64,000 nucleotides of DNA, taken from positions 1 through 64,000 of the forward strand of contig JBPOGA010000007.1 in the NCBI GenBank assembly GCA_051252415.1, read 5' to 3'. Of the stretch, positions 48,257-57,309 are shown piece after piece. The first letter of the stretch is position 1, and each line of letters begins with the position of its first letter. This DNA comes from JBPOFY01 sp051252415. GTDB taxonomy: Bacteria; Verrucomicrobiota; Verrucomicrobiia; Opitutales; Coraliomargaritaceae. The notes under the pieces were generated by a model. That model made no database searches. It saw only the letters and a list, made by a program, of their open reading frames with translations, and had not been told where the DNA came from. The position numbers and the translations under genes are program-made.

Positions 48257-48769
48257 CTAGGATTCCTGCGACTCTGTTACATCCACCGAGGCTGACTTAT
48301 TTAGCAGGAATGGCTTCTTGATCCAACCCATGATACCAGACTCTTCTTTTTTAACTTCAGCTTCCGCATCCTGCAAAGCACTCTCCCAAGCAGCTCCAAA
48401 CCCTGGAGCTCGTGAATTCATAATCCGAATCGCTTTCTCGTAGAGGTGGAGTGAGCGCAATTCTGCACGACCAGGCTTCTGCTTCAAAACACCAACGGCT
48501 TGCTGTAAATTATCAATGGTGTCTTTCGCGGCTTTGAGCTCATCATTTATTGAGCTATTTCCTTTCGCAGTGATTTCCATCTGCGTGTGCAGATGCTTTT
48601 GCAAATGTTCAAGTTCGGCATTAAAGCGATCTTCCTTCGCTGCTGCCGCCGACTTCAATTCCCTTGTGTTGAGAATACCACGAATCCAAACAACGAGTGC
48701 GCCCGCTAGGCCAATGCAAATGCCGATAACGAGAGGTTGCGTGAAGAAATTGATAAGCGCTTCTTTCAT
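48257..48769 (-). CDS. Membrane-anchored coiled-coil hypothetical
   Basis: 170 residues. N-terminal membrane helix (VIGICIGLAGALVVWIRGIL), then long heptad-like helices (LKSAAAAKEDRFNAELEHLQKHL, NDELKAAKDTIDNLQQAVGVLKQK), then PGFGAAWESALQDAEAEVKKEESG. No enzymatic motif. It lies upstream of mrp, 93 bp between, same strand. Confidence 0.7.
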   Translation of the reverse strand: MKEALINFFTQPLVIGICIGLAGALVVWIRGILNTRELKSAAAAKEDRFNAELEHLQKHLHTQMEITAKGNSSINDELKAAKDTIDNLQQAVGVLKQKPGRAELRSLHLYEKAIRIMNSRAPGFGAAWESALQDAEAEVKKEESGIMGWIKKPFLLNKSASVDVTESQES

Positions 48770-49066
48770 AATAGTTCAGAGTTATTCGATAAATTACACA
48801 GCATTGCTCGGGGACTTACAAATCTAATTCTTCGGGGCTAAATAGCAGGGTGCTATTTTAAGAACGGGGTAACTATGAAGACGGGAGCGCGGCCCTCCGC
48901 AGTGTCCAGCGTAGCTCACAGAGCGTAGTTGGGTGTCCGCAACTATACTGAGCACCTCCAACACGGGTGTCGACGCAGAGGCCGACACTCCCAAATTCGG
49001 GAACTTATTCGTCTTATCTCGCACCTGAAATTGCACCCAGAACAGCACCGATCACGCGACCTGAGC

Positions 49067-49663
49067 TTAATCTAATGTCTGGTTTTGCTGATAAACATTT
49101 CGTAGACTCGCTGCACCTGCATGAAAATCAAAATAGAGCACTAGGCCTCCAGATGGTGGAATCTCGATATCGTAGCTCAACGTTTTCCCCTGAGCCATCG
49201 CCTTTACAGTGTATTTCCCTACGGGTAATTTTTGAGCGGACCATTTGCTCTGAGTCTTAGGCCAGGAAGCTTCTGACTGTGATGGAGTCACGAGCGTGAT
49301 TTTACATTTTTCAGGACGGCTATAAATCTCGAGGCAGCCGTATGTTGCCTTAATAGGTTTAGCTTGCGTGACGTAGCCTTCTAGTGGGGTGAAGGGTTGC
49401 AGCTTCCATACTTCCACGTCGCTCTTTCTTAAAGATATTTCAGTTGTTTGTATTACGAAGCCTTCCTTCTGTGCCGACACTATATGATTACCAGGAGTGA
49501 TTTTGATGTTCAAGCCGCCGTCCGACCACTTCGATGTACCCTTCAATTCTTCGTTCACGTATATCTGCACCCCGGGTTCGCAAACCACTTGTAGGTAAGT
49601 ATGCGCCATTGATGCTAGTGGTGTGGCCCATAGGCCAATTAGGAATGTGAGTAGAAGTTTCAT
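49067..49663 (-). CDS. Exported PEGA-like domain protein
   Basis: 198 residues from ATG 49663, chosen because MKLLLTFLIGLWATPLASMA is a signal peptide; a start at 49708 lacks this. Residues about 22-80 look like a PEGA domain (YLQVVCEPGVQIYVNEELKG, ITPGNHIVSAQKEGF). A second, weaker repeat follows (GCLEIYSRPEKCKITLV, LPVGKYTVKAMAQGKT). PEGA domains are found in surface and envelope proteins; function unknown. Confidence 0.75.
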   Translation of the reverse strand: MKLLLTFLIGLWATPLASMAHTYLQVVCEPGVQIYVNEELKGTSKWSDGGLNIKITPGNHIVSAQKEGFVIQTTEISLRKSDVEVWKLQPFTPLEGYVTQAKPIKATYGCLEIYSRPEKCKITLVTPSQSEASWPKTQSKWSAQKLPVGKYTVKAMAQGKTLSYDIEIPPSGGLVLYFDFHAGAASLRNVYQQNQTLD

Positions 49664-50009
49664 TTCGATCTGATTAAAACGGAGCAGAGTATGATGCATA
49701 CGGTCCAAATCAGTCCATGTAAATTCGACGCTGTAGCTCTTTTAACAAGCTTTTAGATATAAGAGTAGCCTCCTATTGCTGAATTCCTGTGGTAGGTGCG
49801 ATCCGCGAACATCCCCATTTATCCATGGCTCAAAACTCATTCTGACACGAAGTTAGAAGCACTCATCACATATGTCTGTTTCGCTTTTCGTGAGGTTTAT
49901 AACGGAACCAGTTTACGTCACGAGTTACAGAATAGAAAGGAGTTACCCAATGCAATATAGCCGCCCTGACACCTGACTATGCGACTTCTATTTATTACGA
50001 CGCCTTAAA
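49664..50009. other. Intergenic upstream of the ECF sigma operon
   Basis: 346 bp. It must contain the operon promoter. GGAACC at 49904 resembles an ECF -35 box and TACAGA follows after 16 bp, which would fit autoregulation, but this is a weak by-eye match. No gene or strong hairpin. Confidence 0.3.
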
Positions 50010-50618
50010 GTGGAACAAACCCCATCTAACACACAGCATAGCCATGTAGAGCAGGAGCTTCTGGAGAAATCGCAGAAGGGAGACTCGGAGGCTTTCGGTC
50101 ATTTGTTTAAACTGCATTATTCCAGAGTTTACAGAATTATCTATGGGATACTGCTGGACGAAGAAGAATCCAAGGAAGCGGCGCAACGCACTTGGATTAA
50201 AGTTTGGAATAATCTCCATCGGTATAATTACGAATCTGCGTTCACTACATGGTTACACCGTATTGCAGTGAATACTGCAATCGATGAAAGCCGCCGTAAA
50301 AACCGCTACTGGAACCGTATTAAGAATGTTCTGACGCCTGGACCGAATGAACGTTCCACAGTTGAAGAACATGTGCTTCCACCAGATCGGAAAACACCAG
50401 CCGATGCCCTAATCACTCAAGATCGACATCAAGGTCTAATGAAAGCACTGGCTCGACTTCCGCAGCCACAGCGAGAAGTATTCACACTTAGGGAATTTGA
50501 AAACTTCAGCTATGAGGAGATCGCCAATGCACTCAGTATAAAAACCGGAACAGTCATGTCTCGGCTTCACTTAGCGCGAAAAAAGCTACAGAGTATATTA
50601 ACCAAGGACCCATTATGA
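50010..50618 (+). CDS. ECF-family RNA polymerase sigma factor
   Basis: 202 residues from GTG 50010. Region 2 in AFGHLFKLHYSRVYRIIYGIL, AAQRTWIKVWNNLHRY and FTTWLHRIAVNTAIDE; region 4 in LARLPQPQREVFTLREFENFSYEEIANAL and IKTGTVMSRLHLARKKLQ. These are enough for an ECF sigma. First gene of an operon: the next gene overlaps by 4 bp (ATGA), then a Cys/His-rich protein and an anti-sigma factor. Confidence 0.94.
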   Translation: MEQTPSNTQHSHVEQELLEKSQKGDSEAFGHLFKLHYSRVYRIIYGILLDEEESKEAAQRTWIKVWNNLHRYNYESAFTTWLHRIAVNTAIDESRRKNRYWNRIKNVLTPGPNERSTVEEHVLPPDRKTPADALITQDRHQGLMKALARLPQPQREVFTLREFENFSYEEIANALSIKTGTVMSRLHLARKKLQSILTKDPL

Positions 50619-51064
50619 AGCGCATAACACACATTACTGTCATTCTACTGTTGGCACTCTTGCCGAGTCTCGCAACAGCGGTGCCTTCACAATCAGTCAA
50701 AGCCGAGCTGCAGATTATATTAGTCGAAGCGACGAATAAGGGCACAGGTATTGATGCTGGATTGAAATCTTATGCGAGTAACTTTCAGCGCTTGTTTCGT
50801 TTCGATAGTTATACGCAGGTGCAGCGCAGTAGCGCTAATCTCTCGCTCCCAGGTGAATCCAAAGTTTCATTAAACAATGGCACCACGCTCGCGATCTCGG
50901 CCAGTAATGGAGGTCCAACACTGCTCGCAGATCTTGAATGGAAACGTGGTGGTAGTTCGTTACTGCACACACGTCTAAAGTTGAAACGTGGCACACCAGC
51001 AGTGTTAGGTGGCCCACGCTCCAAAGACGGCAATTACCTCTTAATCATTACCTGGAAAAAATAA
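50615..51064 (+). CDS. Exported protein of the ECF operon, unknown fold
   Basis: 149 residues. Signal peptide (about 1-22, ending ATA), then a beta-rich domain with QIILVEATNKGTGIDAGLKSYASNFQRLFRF and a C-terminus ILVI-like strands (YLLIITWKK). No named domain recognised. It overlaps the sigma gene by 4 bp, so it is made with it. Likely a target or sensor in the envelope. Confidence 0.75.
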   Translation: MKRITHITVILLLALLPSLATAVPSQSVKAELQIILVEATNKGTGIDAGLKSYASNFQRLFRFDSYTQVQRSSANLSLPGESKVSLNNGTTLAISASNGGPTLLADLEWKRGGSSLLHTRLKLKRGTPAVLGGPRSKDGNYLLIITWKK

Positions 51065-51129
51065 TTTTATTTTTTTTGAATAAGTCCAATAGGGCAGACG
51101 TTCAACAGTCGGTTAAACCAATACCGATT

Positions 51130-51597
51130 ATGAAAAATAAAATACTAATGTTCCTAATTCCCGTCCTATGTCTTACCATTGGCACTGGACGTTCCGTTGC
51201 AAAAGATGAAGGTTTGTATGCCTTGGGTGGCTTCATTGGAGGCGTGCTCACTACAAAGGCTTTCGACCGTCATCACCATCAGAAACACTATAGCTGCAGT
51301 AGTCGCCACCAGTGCCAGAGTCATTGCAACCGCTGCAACCAGTGTCAGTGTTCATGTCAGAAGCATAAACCTAAAAAACACGGACACTACGAAATAGTGA
51401 CCGTCAAAGTCTGGATTCCAGGTTGCTGGAAAACGAAATACGATCGCTGTGGTCGTCGCGTTCAATATCAAGAACGTGGTCACTACGAATACCGTAAAGA
51501 ACGTGTCTGGGTCTCCTCGGGGCGCTCAGGTGGTCATTCTAATGGCCGATCTCAAGGCCATTCAAATGGCCATGATCAACACTATGCGAGACGCTAG
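51130..51597 (+). CDS. Exported Cys/His-rich protein
   Basis: 155 residues from ATG 51130, which gives a clean signal peptide (MKNKILMFLIPVLCLTIGTG). After KAFDRHHHQKHYSCSSRHQC come two tight Cys clusters (CQSHCNRCNQCQCSCQKH), then a His/Tyr-rich repeat (KHGHYEIVTVKVWIPGCW, ERGHYEYRKERVW) and a Ser-Gly-His tail. Cys and His density suggests a metal-binding or disulfide-rich surface protein. It is in the ECF operon. Confidence 0.8.
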   Translation: MKNKILMFLIPVLCLTIGTGRSVAKDEGLYALGGFIGGVLTTKAFDRHHHQKHYSCSSRHQCQSHCNRCNQCQCSCQKHKPKKHGHYEIVTVKVWIPGCWKTKYDRCGRRVQYQERGHYEYRKERVWVSSGRSGGHSNGRSQGHSNGHDQHYARR

Positions 51598-51606
51598 TAA
51601 AGCAGC

Positions 51607-51637
51607 AGCCGGATTTGCACATTTTGCAAATCCGGCT
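51607..51637. promoter_or_regulatory. Strong hairpin between the Cys/His-rich gene and the anti-sigma gene
   Basis: AGCCGGATTTGC (51607-51618) and GCAAATCCGGCT (51626-51637) form a perfect 12-bp stem with a 7-base loop. No T-run follows, so it is not a classical terminator. It may stabilise the upstream mRNA and reduce anti-sigma expression. Confidence 0.75.
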
Positions 51638-51694
51638 AACACTCTTGTATTTATTCAGCTCGCACGCACCTGAAATGAATCTACATTACATCCA

Positions 51695-52159
51695 ATGACA
51701 CAGGAAGAAGCCATACGCCTACAGTCTTATCACGACGGCGAGCTCAACGTAGATGATTGCGCCGCTGTCGAGAAATGGTTGGAAGCTTGCCCAGAGGCCC
51801 GTGCGCAACTGGCAGAGATGCAAGCGCTCAGCGAAACGCTCACACCTGTTGAAGTGCCAGTTCCAGATGTCGAGGCAGAGTGGGGCAAAGTCCGCCAATC
51901 GATCGAAGCCCCCTCAAACGTCCTGAGCTTCTCTCGTAAACTCGGAGCCATTGCAGCCGTGTGTGTCTTCGGGGTAGTCGCATGGTTTACATTTAATACC
52001 GATCAAACTCAAGGACCCGCAGACCACTCCCTCGCAGAGAATGTTGAAATGGTTGAAACTGAAATAGAAGGCGCATCACCCATTGTTTATATCGACGAAG
52101 AATCCGGTTGGACCGTCGTCTGGGTCTCGGAGGAGGCAGAACCTCAACCCGTCGGTTGA
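51695..52159 (+). CDS. Anti-sigma factor, membrane-spanning
   Basis: 154 residues. N-terminal cytoplasmic segment is anti-sigma-like (LQSYHDGELNVDDCAAVEKWLEACPEARAQL); a HxxxCxxC zinc motif is not complete. A single membrane helix at about 88-105 (LGAIAAVCVFGVVAWFTF) is followed by a 45-residue periplasmic tail rich in Glu. In known pairs this holds the sigma factor at the membrane until stress. Gene order fits, but binding is inferred. Confidence 0.75.
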   Translation: MTQEEAIRLQSYHDGELNVDDCAAVEKWLEACPEARAQLAEMQALSETLTPVEVPVPDVEAEWGKVRQSIEAPSNVLSFSRKLGAIAAVCVFGVVAWFTFNTDQTQGPADHSLAENVEMVETEIEGASPIVYIDEESGWTVVWVSEEAEPQPVG

Positions 52160-52363
52160 TCATTTACAGCAAGGTAGCGGCGGTCGTCCCTGACCGCCAT
52201 TCATTGTAAAGGGCTGCGCCAATCTACCATTACCGAGCTCTTTCTACTACTTCCCTGCATTCCTTTCCAAATATCCAAGCATAAACAGTCTCTGTATTGC
52301 CCACAACAGAGATAGCCTTATACCACTTCTAATATTGTTTTATCTGGTAGCGCAATCGCGTCT
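52160..52363. other. Intergenic after the ECF operon
   Basis: Contains a small hairpin-like GGTAGCGGCGGTCG / CTGACCGCC at 52173-52198, then nothing recognisable until the long palindrome. Confidence 0.4.
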
Positions 52364-52742
52364 CGACGAAACAGAGTGAAGGTGGCGAAGCAGTGGCACT
52401 ACTTAAAGTGATTAGAAGGGGTCTATTTATGTAGGGCTGTCGCTTGGAGACTGTCTCAAAATCGCGAAAAGTATCCGATTGGAGCGCTGGGCTCCGTCCC
52501 GACATTGCGTCAGAGTCAGCCTTACTACGGTTAGATGTCCGGACGGAGCCGGACGCTCCCATTTATTGAATTTTAAGACAGTTTCCTTGCGGTATGCCGC
52601 GTAGGGATGGCATCAGCTCATTGGCAGCGCGGCATGCCGCAAGCGACAGCCCTACAAAGGAAATTTAGATTCACCTCTCCAATTTCTCGAAAAAGCCCTA
52701 AAGGTAGTGCCATTGCTTCGCCATCTTCACTCTGTTTCGTCG
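52364..52742. repeat. Nested long-palindrome element
   Basis: Outer arms 52364-52400 and 52706-52742 are inverted with 35 of 37 positions matching. Inside, GTAGGGCTGTCGCTTG (52431-52446) pairs perfectly with 52640-52655. The centre holds a copy (52489-52586) of the repeat at 11644-11742, itself palindromic. The whole 379 bp can fold back on itself. No protein is encoded. A partial outer-arm copy recurs at 53578. Confidence 0.85.
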
Positions 52743-52941
52743 GCGCGTCTCGCCCTTCGACCATGCTCAGGGCCTCGAGCCTGCCGAAACGGCGCTGCAC
52801 GAAAGTTCGCAAGGCCTCGCAAGCTTCTATGCGCACCGAGGACCTCGTCTTCGCTCTACGAGCTACGCCGGACGCAGCGGTGCCACGATATCTTTAGCTT
52901 CAGTCGATCAATCATTTTTCGAAAAGGTATTGGAACTCACT
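52743..52941. other. GC-rich intergenic remnant
   Basis: Contains CCTTCGACCATGCTCAGGGC and GAGCCTGCCGAAACGGCGC, inverted-type sequence similar to the insertion in the 60.5-kb repeat. No gene seen. Confidence 0.4.
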
Positions 52942-53400
52942 TTAACGGAGTCTGTGGGTGAGCCCTTTTAGGAAATTTCGTAGAAACTGGTCACCGCATT
53001 CCATGAAATGCTTGTGCTTTGGAGCACGGAAGAGGGCGCTGATTTCACTTTTTGATACGTAGAATCCCGCACGTTTCATTGTATCAATCATATCGGTGTC
53101 TCTCATCTCAAAGGCGATACGCAACTTTCGAAGGATAATGTTATTATTGATCGAAGACGAGGAGACTTTTTTAGCTGAGCCACCACTCGGACCACGACGT
53201 TCCAAAATTAGGCCATCTAGAAATGCATGTATCGTTTTCACTGGGCACACCGCGTATCCATCTTCCTCTTCATTTTTGAGGATATCCACAACTTCGAGAA
53301 CAGAAATATCAATGCCACCTGCTTTGATCAGTTTGACGACTTCTTTGTTTTTAATTTCAAGCGTGTAGCGCACACTTTTCATTACTTCGTTGTTAGTCAT
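52942..53400 (-). CDS. DUF1456 (YehS-type) family protein
   Basis: 152 residues with two repeats of the DUF1456 fold: NNEVMKSVRYTLEIKNKEVVKLIKAGG then DISVLEVVDILKNEEE, and NIILRKLRIAFEMRDTDMIDTMKRAGF then VSKSEISALFRAP. Length and repeat match the family. Function in the cell is unknown; all-helical, cytoplasmic. Confidence 0.92.
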   Translation of the reverse strand: MTNNEVMKSVRYTLEIKNKEVVKLIKAGGIDISVLEVVDILKNEEEDGYAVCPVKTIHAFLDGLILERRGPSGGSAKKVSSSSINNNIILRKLRIAFEMRDTDMIDTMKRAGFYVSKSEISALFRAPKHKHFMECGDQFLRNFLKGLTHRLR

Positions 53401-53785
53401 TCTTTTATGTTTGGTTCGAAGGGTGGTTGGTCGAGTGGGGGATTCATTTATCTCACAAAGGCACGAGGCTGGTAGGGGTAGAGTCCAGCATAGCTGGAGA
53501 CCGCTTATTTAAGCTAATGGACGCTTATTCAAGTATAGAGATGATCTTACAAAGGCACAGAGTCACAAAGCTTAAATTGCTTCGCCATCTTCAGCAGACC
53601 TACGTCGTAGTAAAAAAAAAACTAAGTCAGAGTCAGCCACTTCCCACTCTCTACTCTCCACTGTCGGCAAAGTCGACTATGCGCTTGGCATCGCAATATG
53701 GATCGTTCTACATGCGTAAATATTCGTTTGTCATCTGTATGGCACCGAATGCATGTGAGTTTAATTTTAAAATAGAAAAAGTATT
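53401..53785. other. Intergenic, 385 bp, with repeat fragments
   Basis: Includes an ATTGCTTCGCCATCTTCA fragment (53578) shared with the arms of the 52364-52742 palindrome. ACAAAGGCAC recurs at about 53455 and 53547. No gene seen. Confidence 0.45.
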
Positions 53786-54505
53786 ATGGCATTGTGGGGT
53801 AAAATTATAGGAGGGGCTATCGGTTCGATCGGTGGACCTATTGGCATCGCTCTGGGGGCCGTGGTAGGGCATCAGTTCGATAAGGCAGCTGGTCAGGTTG
53901 GTGAAAAGCAACACGTTGCAGTGGCATACATGTTTATCTTAGTCGCTTCTATGGCGAAGATGGCTAAGGCAGATGGCCATATTTCTAAAGAGGAGATAGA
54001 GCGAATCGATCAATTCTTTGCACAACTTGGTTTAACAGGAACAGCCAAACAAGCGGCGCAAGAGATCTTTCGAAAGGAGAAGGACTCTGATTCTGATATC
54101 GGTGCTTATTTTGAGCAGTTTTCTCAGCTAACTAAAGCAGATCTAAATCAAGCCCAATTGCTCTACACAATCCTCCTAGAGATTGCGAAAGCAGACGGGC
54201 ATATTCACGAGGCTGAGGTCGAGATGCTGCGCCTTGCCGAATCAAAGTTGCGACTGCCTGTTGGCTATACCGACAGAGAAATTGGCAGCCAGCACAGTAG
54301 TTTGAAACATGCTGCCGAAGTTCTAGGTATCTCCGAATCCGCATCAGAGTCAGAGATCAAAAAAGCCTTCCGTGATAAATGCAAAAAAATGCACCCAGAT
54401 GTGCTCCGAAGCCAAGGCTTGCCGGATGAACTCGTCCAATACGCCGGAGCGCAGATCCAGAGCTTCACCGAGGCGAAAGATGCGATGCTGAAAGCCCGCG
54501 TTTAA
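53786..54505 (+). CDS. TerB-like plus DnaJ domain protein (DjlA type)
   Basis: 239 residues. Glycine-rich N-terminal segment (KIIGGAIGSIGGPIGIALGAVVGHQFD) of DjlA type, possibly membrane-inserted. TerB domain about 50-155 (AKADGHISKEEIERIDQFF, AKADGHIHEAEVEML). C-terminal J domain (HAAEVLGISESASESEIKKAFRDKCKKMHPD) with the HPD triad needed to stimulate DnaK. An envelope-linked co-chaperone. Confidence 0.92.
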   Translation: MALWGKIIGGAIGSIGGPIGIALGAVVGHQFDKAAGQVGEKQHVAVAYMFILVASMAKMAKADGHISKEEIERIDQFFAQLGLTGTAKQAAQEIFRKEKDSDSDIGAYFEQFSQLTKADLNQAQLLYTILLEIAKADGHIHEAEVEMLRLAESKLRLPVGYTDREIGSQHSSLKHAAEVLGISESASESEIKKAFRDKCKKMHPDVLRSQGLPDELVQYAGAQIQSFTEAKDAMLKARV

Positions 54506-54657
54506 GATTCGGCATGAACCTGCAGGTATCTTATGAGTGCCTCACTTGGTCAGTTATAAGCTTCGACCGTAATATTAAGCGATTTACCCTTCAGTAGTAT
54601 CCTGTGTATACCATCTTTGGGTCGACATTTATCGAACGATTACAATATTAGTTAACC

Positions 54658-55605
54658 ATGAAGACTTTTACCCCATGTCTTGCCCTTTGTTTAGTGGTAT
54701 TCAGCTTTGGATCTGCGAATTCCGCTGTTTCTGGAATCAATGGTAAGCTTGGATCTGCTGTCGGTAGTTTTAACTCAAACGATGGCAATACCTTTGAGGG
54801 CAGTGTTTCTATACCGATTGCCGAGACACTTGGTTTTCAGTTTGATGGATATTATGCTGATATTGAAGAAGTGGATTTTGGTGGAGTCGGGGCGCATTTC
54901 TTCTGGCGCGACAATGAGGTCGGCTTACTTGGCCTTAGTGCAGGAATCTTAAAGGGTGATTACCTCGATTCGTATGAATTAAGTGTCGAAGGAGAATATT
55001 ACATTAAACAATTTACCTTAGGCGCACGTGCAGGATTCGCAGAAATTGAATATAAGCATGCTGTTCCTTTTATTGATACAGATAAAGGTGGTGCCTTCGG
55101 TAAGGCTTATGTTGGATTCTATGCGCTAGAGGACTTATGGTTGTCTGCATCCGTTGAAACCCGATTTGAGAACACGTATTACGGCGTCGATGTTGAATAC
55201 CAAACGCCCATCGACGGCCTGACTGTTTATGGCAATGTAACGAGTGGGAACCATGATTATGATCATGCTTATATCGGGTTACGCTATTATTTCGGTGGTA
55301 AGAAAACACTGAAGAATCGTCACCGCAAAGATGACCCTCAAAACATGCTTAATGACATGCTTACAGGTATTGGAAGTTATGGCGCAGAGTATAACAAGCG
55401 CGCTAGAGACTACTATGGTGACATTGTTTCGAATACCTATGGTTATTATGCAGAGACTGTCCCTCTCTCTGTTGTTGGTGCTGTAGGTTGGTTAGATGCA
55501 ATCTCCTATGGCTCTAGTGTCTCTATCTCTGATAGAAGCATCTATGCTGAATCTATCCCAAGTGGTTTAGATCGTCGTGGTGATTCATCTGGCCGTGGTA
55601 GGTGA
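54658..55605 (+). CDS. Outer-membrane-type beta protein, paralog 1
   Basis: 315 residues. Signal peptide (1-23, ending NSA). The first 200 residues alternate strands typical of a small outer-membrane barrel (GSFNSNDGNTFEGSVSIPIA, FQFDGYYADIEEVDFGGVGAHFFWRDNE, ALEDLWLSASVETRFENTYYG, AYIGLRYYF). The C-terminus from about 220 (HRKDDPQNMLNDMLTGIGSYGAE, then a low-complexity tail) is not barrel-like. The next gene is a close paralog. Confidence 0.8.
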   Translation: MKTFTPCLALCLVVFSFGSANSAVSGINGKLGSAVGSFNSNDGNTFEGSVSIPIAETLGFQFDGYYADIEEVDFGGVGAHFFWRDNEVGLLGLSAGILKGDYLDSYELSVEGEYYIKQFTLGARAGFAEIEYKHAVPFIDTDKGGAFGKAYVGFYALEDLWLSASVETRFENTYYGVDVEYQTPIDGLTVYGNVTSGNHDYDHAYIGLRYYFGGKKTLKNRHRKDDPQNMLNDMLTGIGSYGAEYNKRARDYYGDIVSNTYGYYAETVPLSVVGAVGWLDAISYGSSVSISDRSIYAESIPSGLDRRGDSSGRGR

Positions 55606-55861
55606 CATTAGGAGAAGCGCTAGTTTTATAGTGGTTCTATATTTCGATTTTTGCTGGTTGAATTGCCTATAGCTCTATCCATCTGAGCATTGTTCGCACA
55701 TGTTCTGGTTCTTCGAGTGGTAGATCTAGCATTGTAGTGATTGACTGAAATACGTTCAGACCTACGTGACGTCGGTCTGATAGCAGATAGGAATTTAGCT
55801 AGACTGAGTAGATGGTTTGCCATTTTTATCGACACTAATCGAACGATTAGAATATTAGGTA

Positions 55862-56965
55862 TTGATGAAAACTCCCATCCCATATTTAGCCCTTAGTTTA
55901 GTAGTTTCTACGCTTGGGTATGCAAACTCCGCAGTCTCTGAAATTAATGGTAAGCTTGCAACGGCAGTCGGTAGTTTTGACTCCTTTGATGGGAATACTG
56001 TCCAGGGTAGTGTGTCCATACCGATTGCTGAGGCACTTGGTTTTCAGTTTGATGGGTATTATGCTGACATTGAAGGTAATGATTTTGGTGGAATCGGCGC
56101 TCATTTCTTTTGGCGCGATAATGAAGTTGGTTTGCTTGGCTTAAGCGCAGGTGCAATTGATGGCCCTCACCTTAAAACGTATGAGTTGAGCGTTGAGGGT
56201 GAATATTACTACAAGCAATTCACATTCGGAGCCCGTGCGGGATATGCTAAAATTGATTATGATTTTACGGTTCCCTTTCTGGATACTGATAAAGGTGGTG
56301 CCTTTGGTAAGGCATACATCGGATTCTATGCGCTTGAGGATTTATGGGTATCGGCATCAGTTGAGAATCGATTTGAAAACACGTATTACGGCGTCGATGT
56401 TGAATACCAAACACCGATTAATGGGCTGAGCATTTTTGGCAACGCGACTAGTGGAAATGATGATTATGAGCACGCATACGTTGGTTTGCGTTACTACTTT
56501 GGTAGTAAAAAATCCTTAAAAGGCCGTCATCGTAGAGATGATCCGAAGAATATGTTAGTCGACATGTTTACTGGTATCGGCAGTTACGGCGCAGAGGGAG
56601 GTCGACGCGCTAAAGACTACAATGAATACTTGCGTAGAGAATGGAATAATTCCATTGGCAGTGGTGCTACGTATAGCGGATCGACTTCCCTTATTGTTTC
56701 AGGCGTAGTTAGTGGTTCAGGTATCCTTGATGGTGAGCTCGTTCTCGCTACTGGTGGCACTCTTCGAGCAGGTTGGAATTCTAATCTAGCGAGTAGTAAT
56801 GTTTTCGGGGGGAGCTTAACGCTTGCTGAACCAGTCACTTTTATCGATAGCAATGGTATATACAATTCCATCGATTTAGGCGCTTTAGGAAGTGTCACTA
56901 GATTGACCAGTGGTAATGTTTTCAACTTCCAGGGCGGAGTGTTGGAACTTATTGTAGTCGAATAA
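55862..56965 (+). CDS. Outer-membrane-type beta protein, paralog 2
   Basis: 367 residues, about 75% similar to the previous protein over its first 240 residues by eye. Same signal peptide style and barrel region. After GIGSYGAEGG the C-terminus is unrelated (GSGATYSGSTSLIVSGVVSG, TLTAGNVF-type strands) and reads like a passenger beta-helix. The upstream 30 bp (CGAACGATTA.AATATTAG) are shared with paralog 1, so the duplication included the promoter. Confidence 0.82.
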   Translation: MMKTPIPYLALSLVVSTLGYANSAVSEINGKLATAVGSFDSFDGNTVQGSVSIPIAEALGFQFDGYYADIEGNDFGGIGAHFFWRDNEVGLLGLSAGAIDGPHLKTYELSVEGEYYYKQFTFGARAGYAKIDYDFTVPFLDTDKGGAFGKAYIGFYALEDLWVSASVENRFENTYYGVDVEYQTPINGLSIFGNATSGNDDYEHAYVGLRYYFGSKKSLKGRHRRDDPKNMLVDMFTGIGSYGAEGGRRAKDYNEYLRREWNNSIGSGATYSGSTSLIVSGVVSGSGILDGELVLATGGTLRAGWNSNLASSNVFGGSLTLAEPVTFIDSNGIYNSIDLGALGSVTRLTSGNVFNFQGGVLELIVVE

Positions 56966-57000
56966 TCGATGGTAGCGATCCGTGTATTCTGGGTGTGGAC

Positions 57001-57276
57001 TTATTCCTCAGCCATCGCCAAACCAGCGAGTCGGCCTCCTGTCCTGGCTGCTTGGAAGTTGAAGCCACCAGTGATGCCGTCAATGTCTAGACATTCGCCA
57101 GCGAAGTAGAGGTTTGGCACGAGGCGACTCTCCATGGTCTTGAAGTGAATCTCTTTAAGGCTGCGCTGCCACAGGTTGCAAACACGTCTTTGGTGGAGCT
57201 GACTTGAGTTGAATCGTCGGATTGTATCAAGCCTGCAGACTGGGGACAGTCTATATTGAATTCGACAACGAGGCAA
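57001..57276 (-). pseudogene. C-terminal fragment of an HI0933/BaiN-type flavoprotein
   Basis: Minus-strand reading: KEIHFKTMESRLVPNLYFAG, then CLDIDGITGGFNFQAARTGGRLAGLAMAEE and a stop. This is the last part of the NAD(P)/FAD-dependent oxidoreductases of the HI0933 family. The upstream part is missing and out of frame (an ALKEI join near 57157 needs a frameshift), so it is dead. It ends against the GntR gene's 3' side. Confidence 0.75.
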
Positions 57277-57309
57277 ACAGTAGGGTGTCTTAGAATGTGG
57301 GATGCGTTA

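Noticed and set aside
48840..48858. Hairpin AAATAGCA GGG TGCTATTT as a terminator
   Set aside because: AU-rich, three-base loop and no T-run in useful orientation relative to the neighbouring genes.
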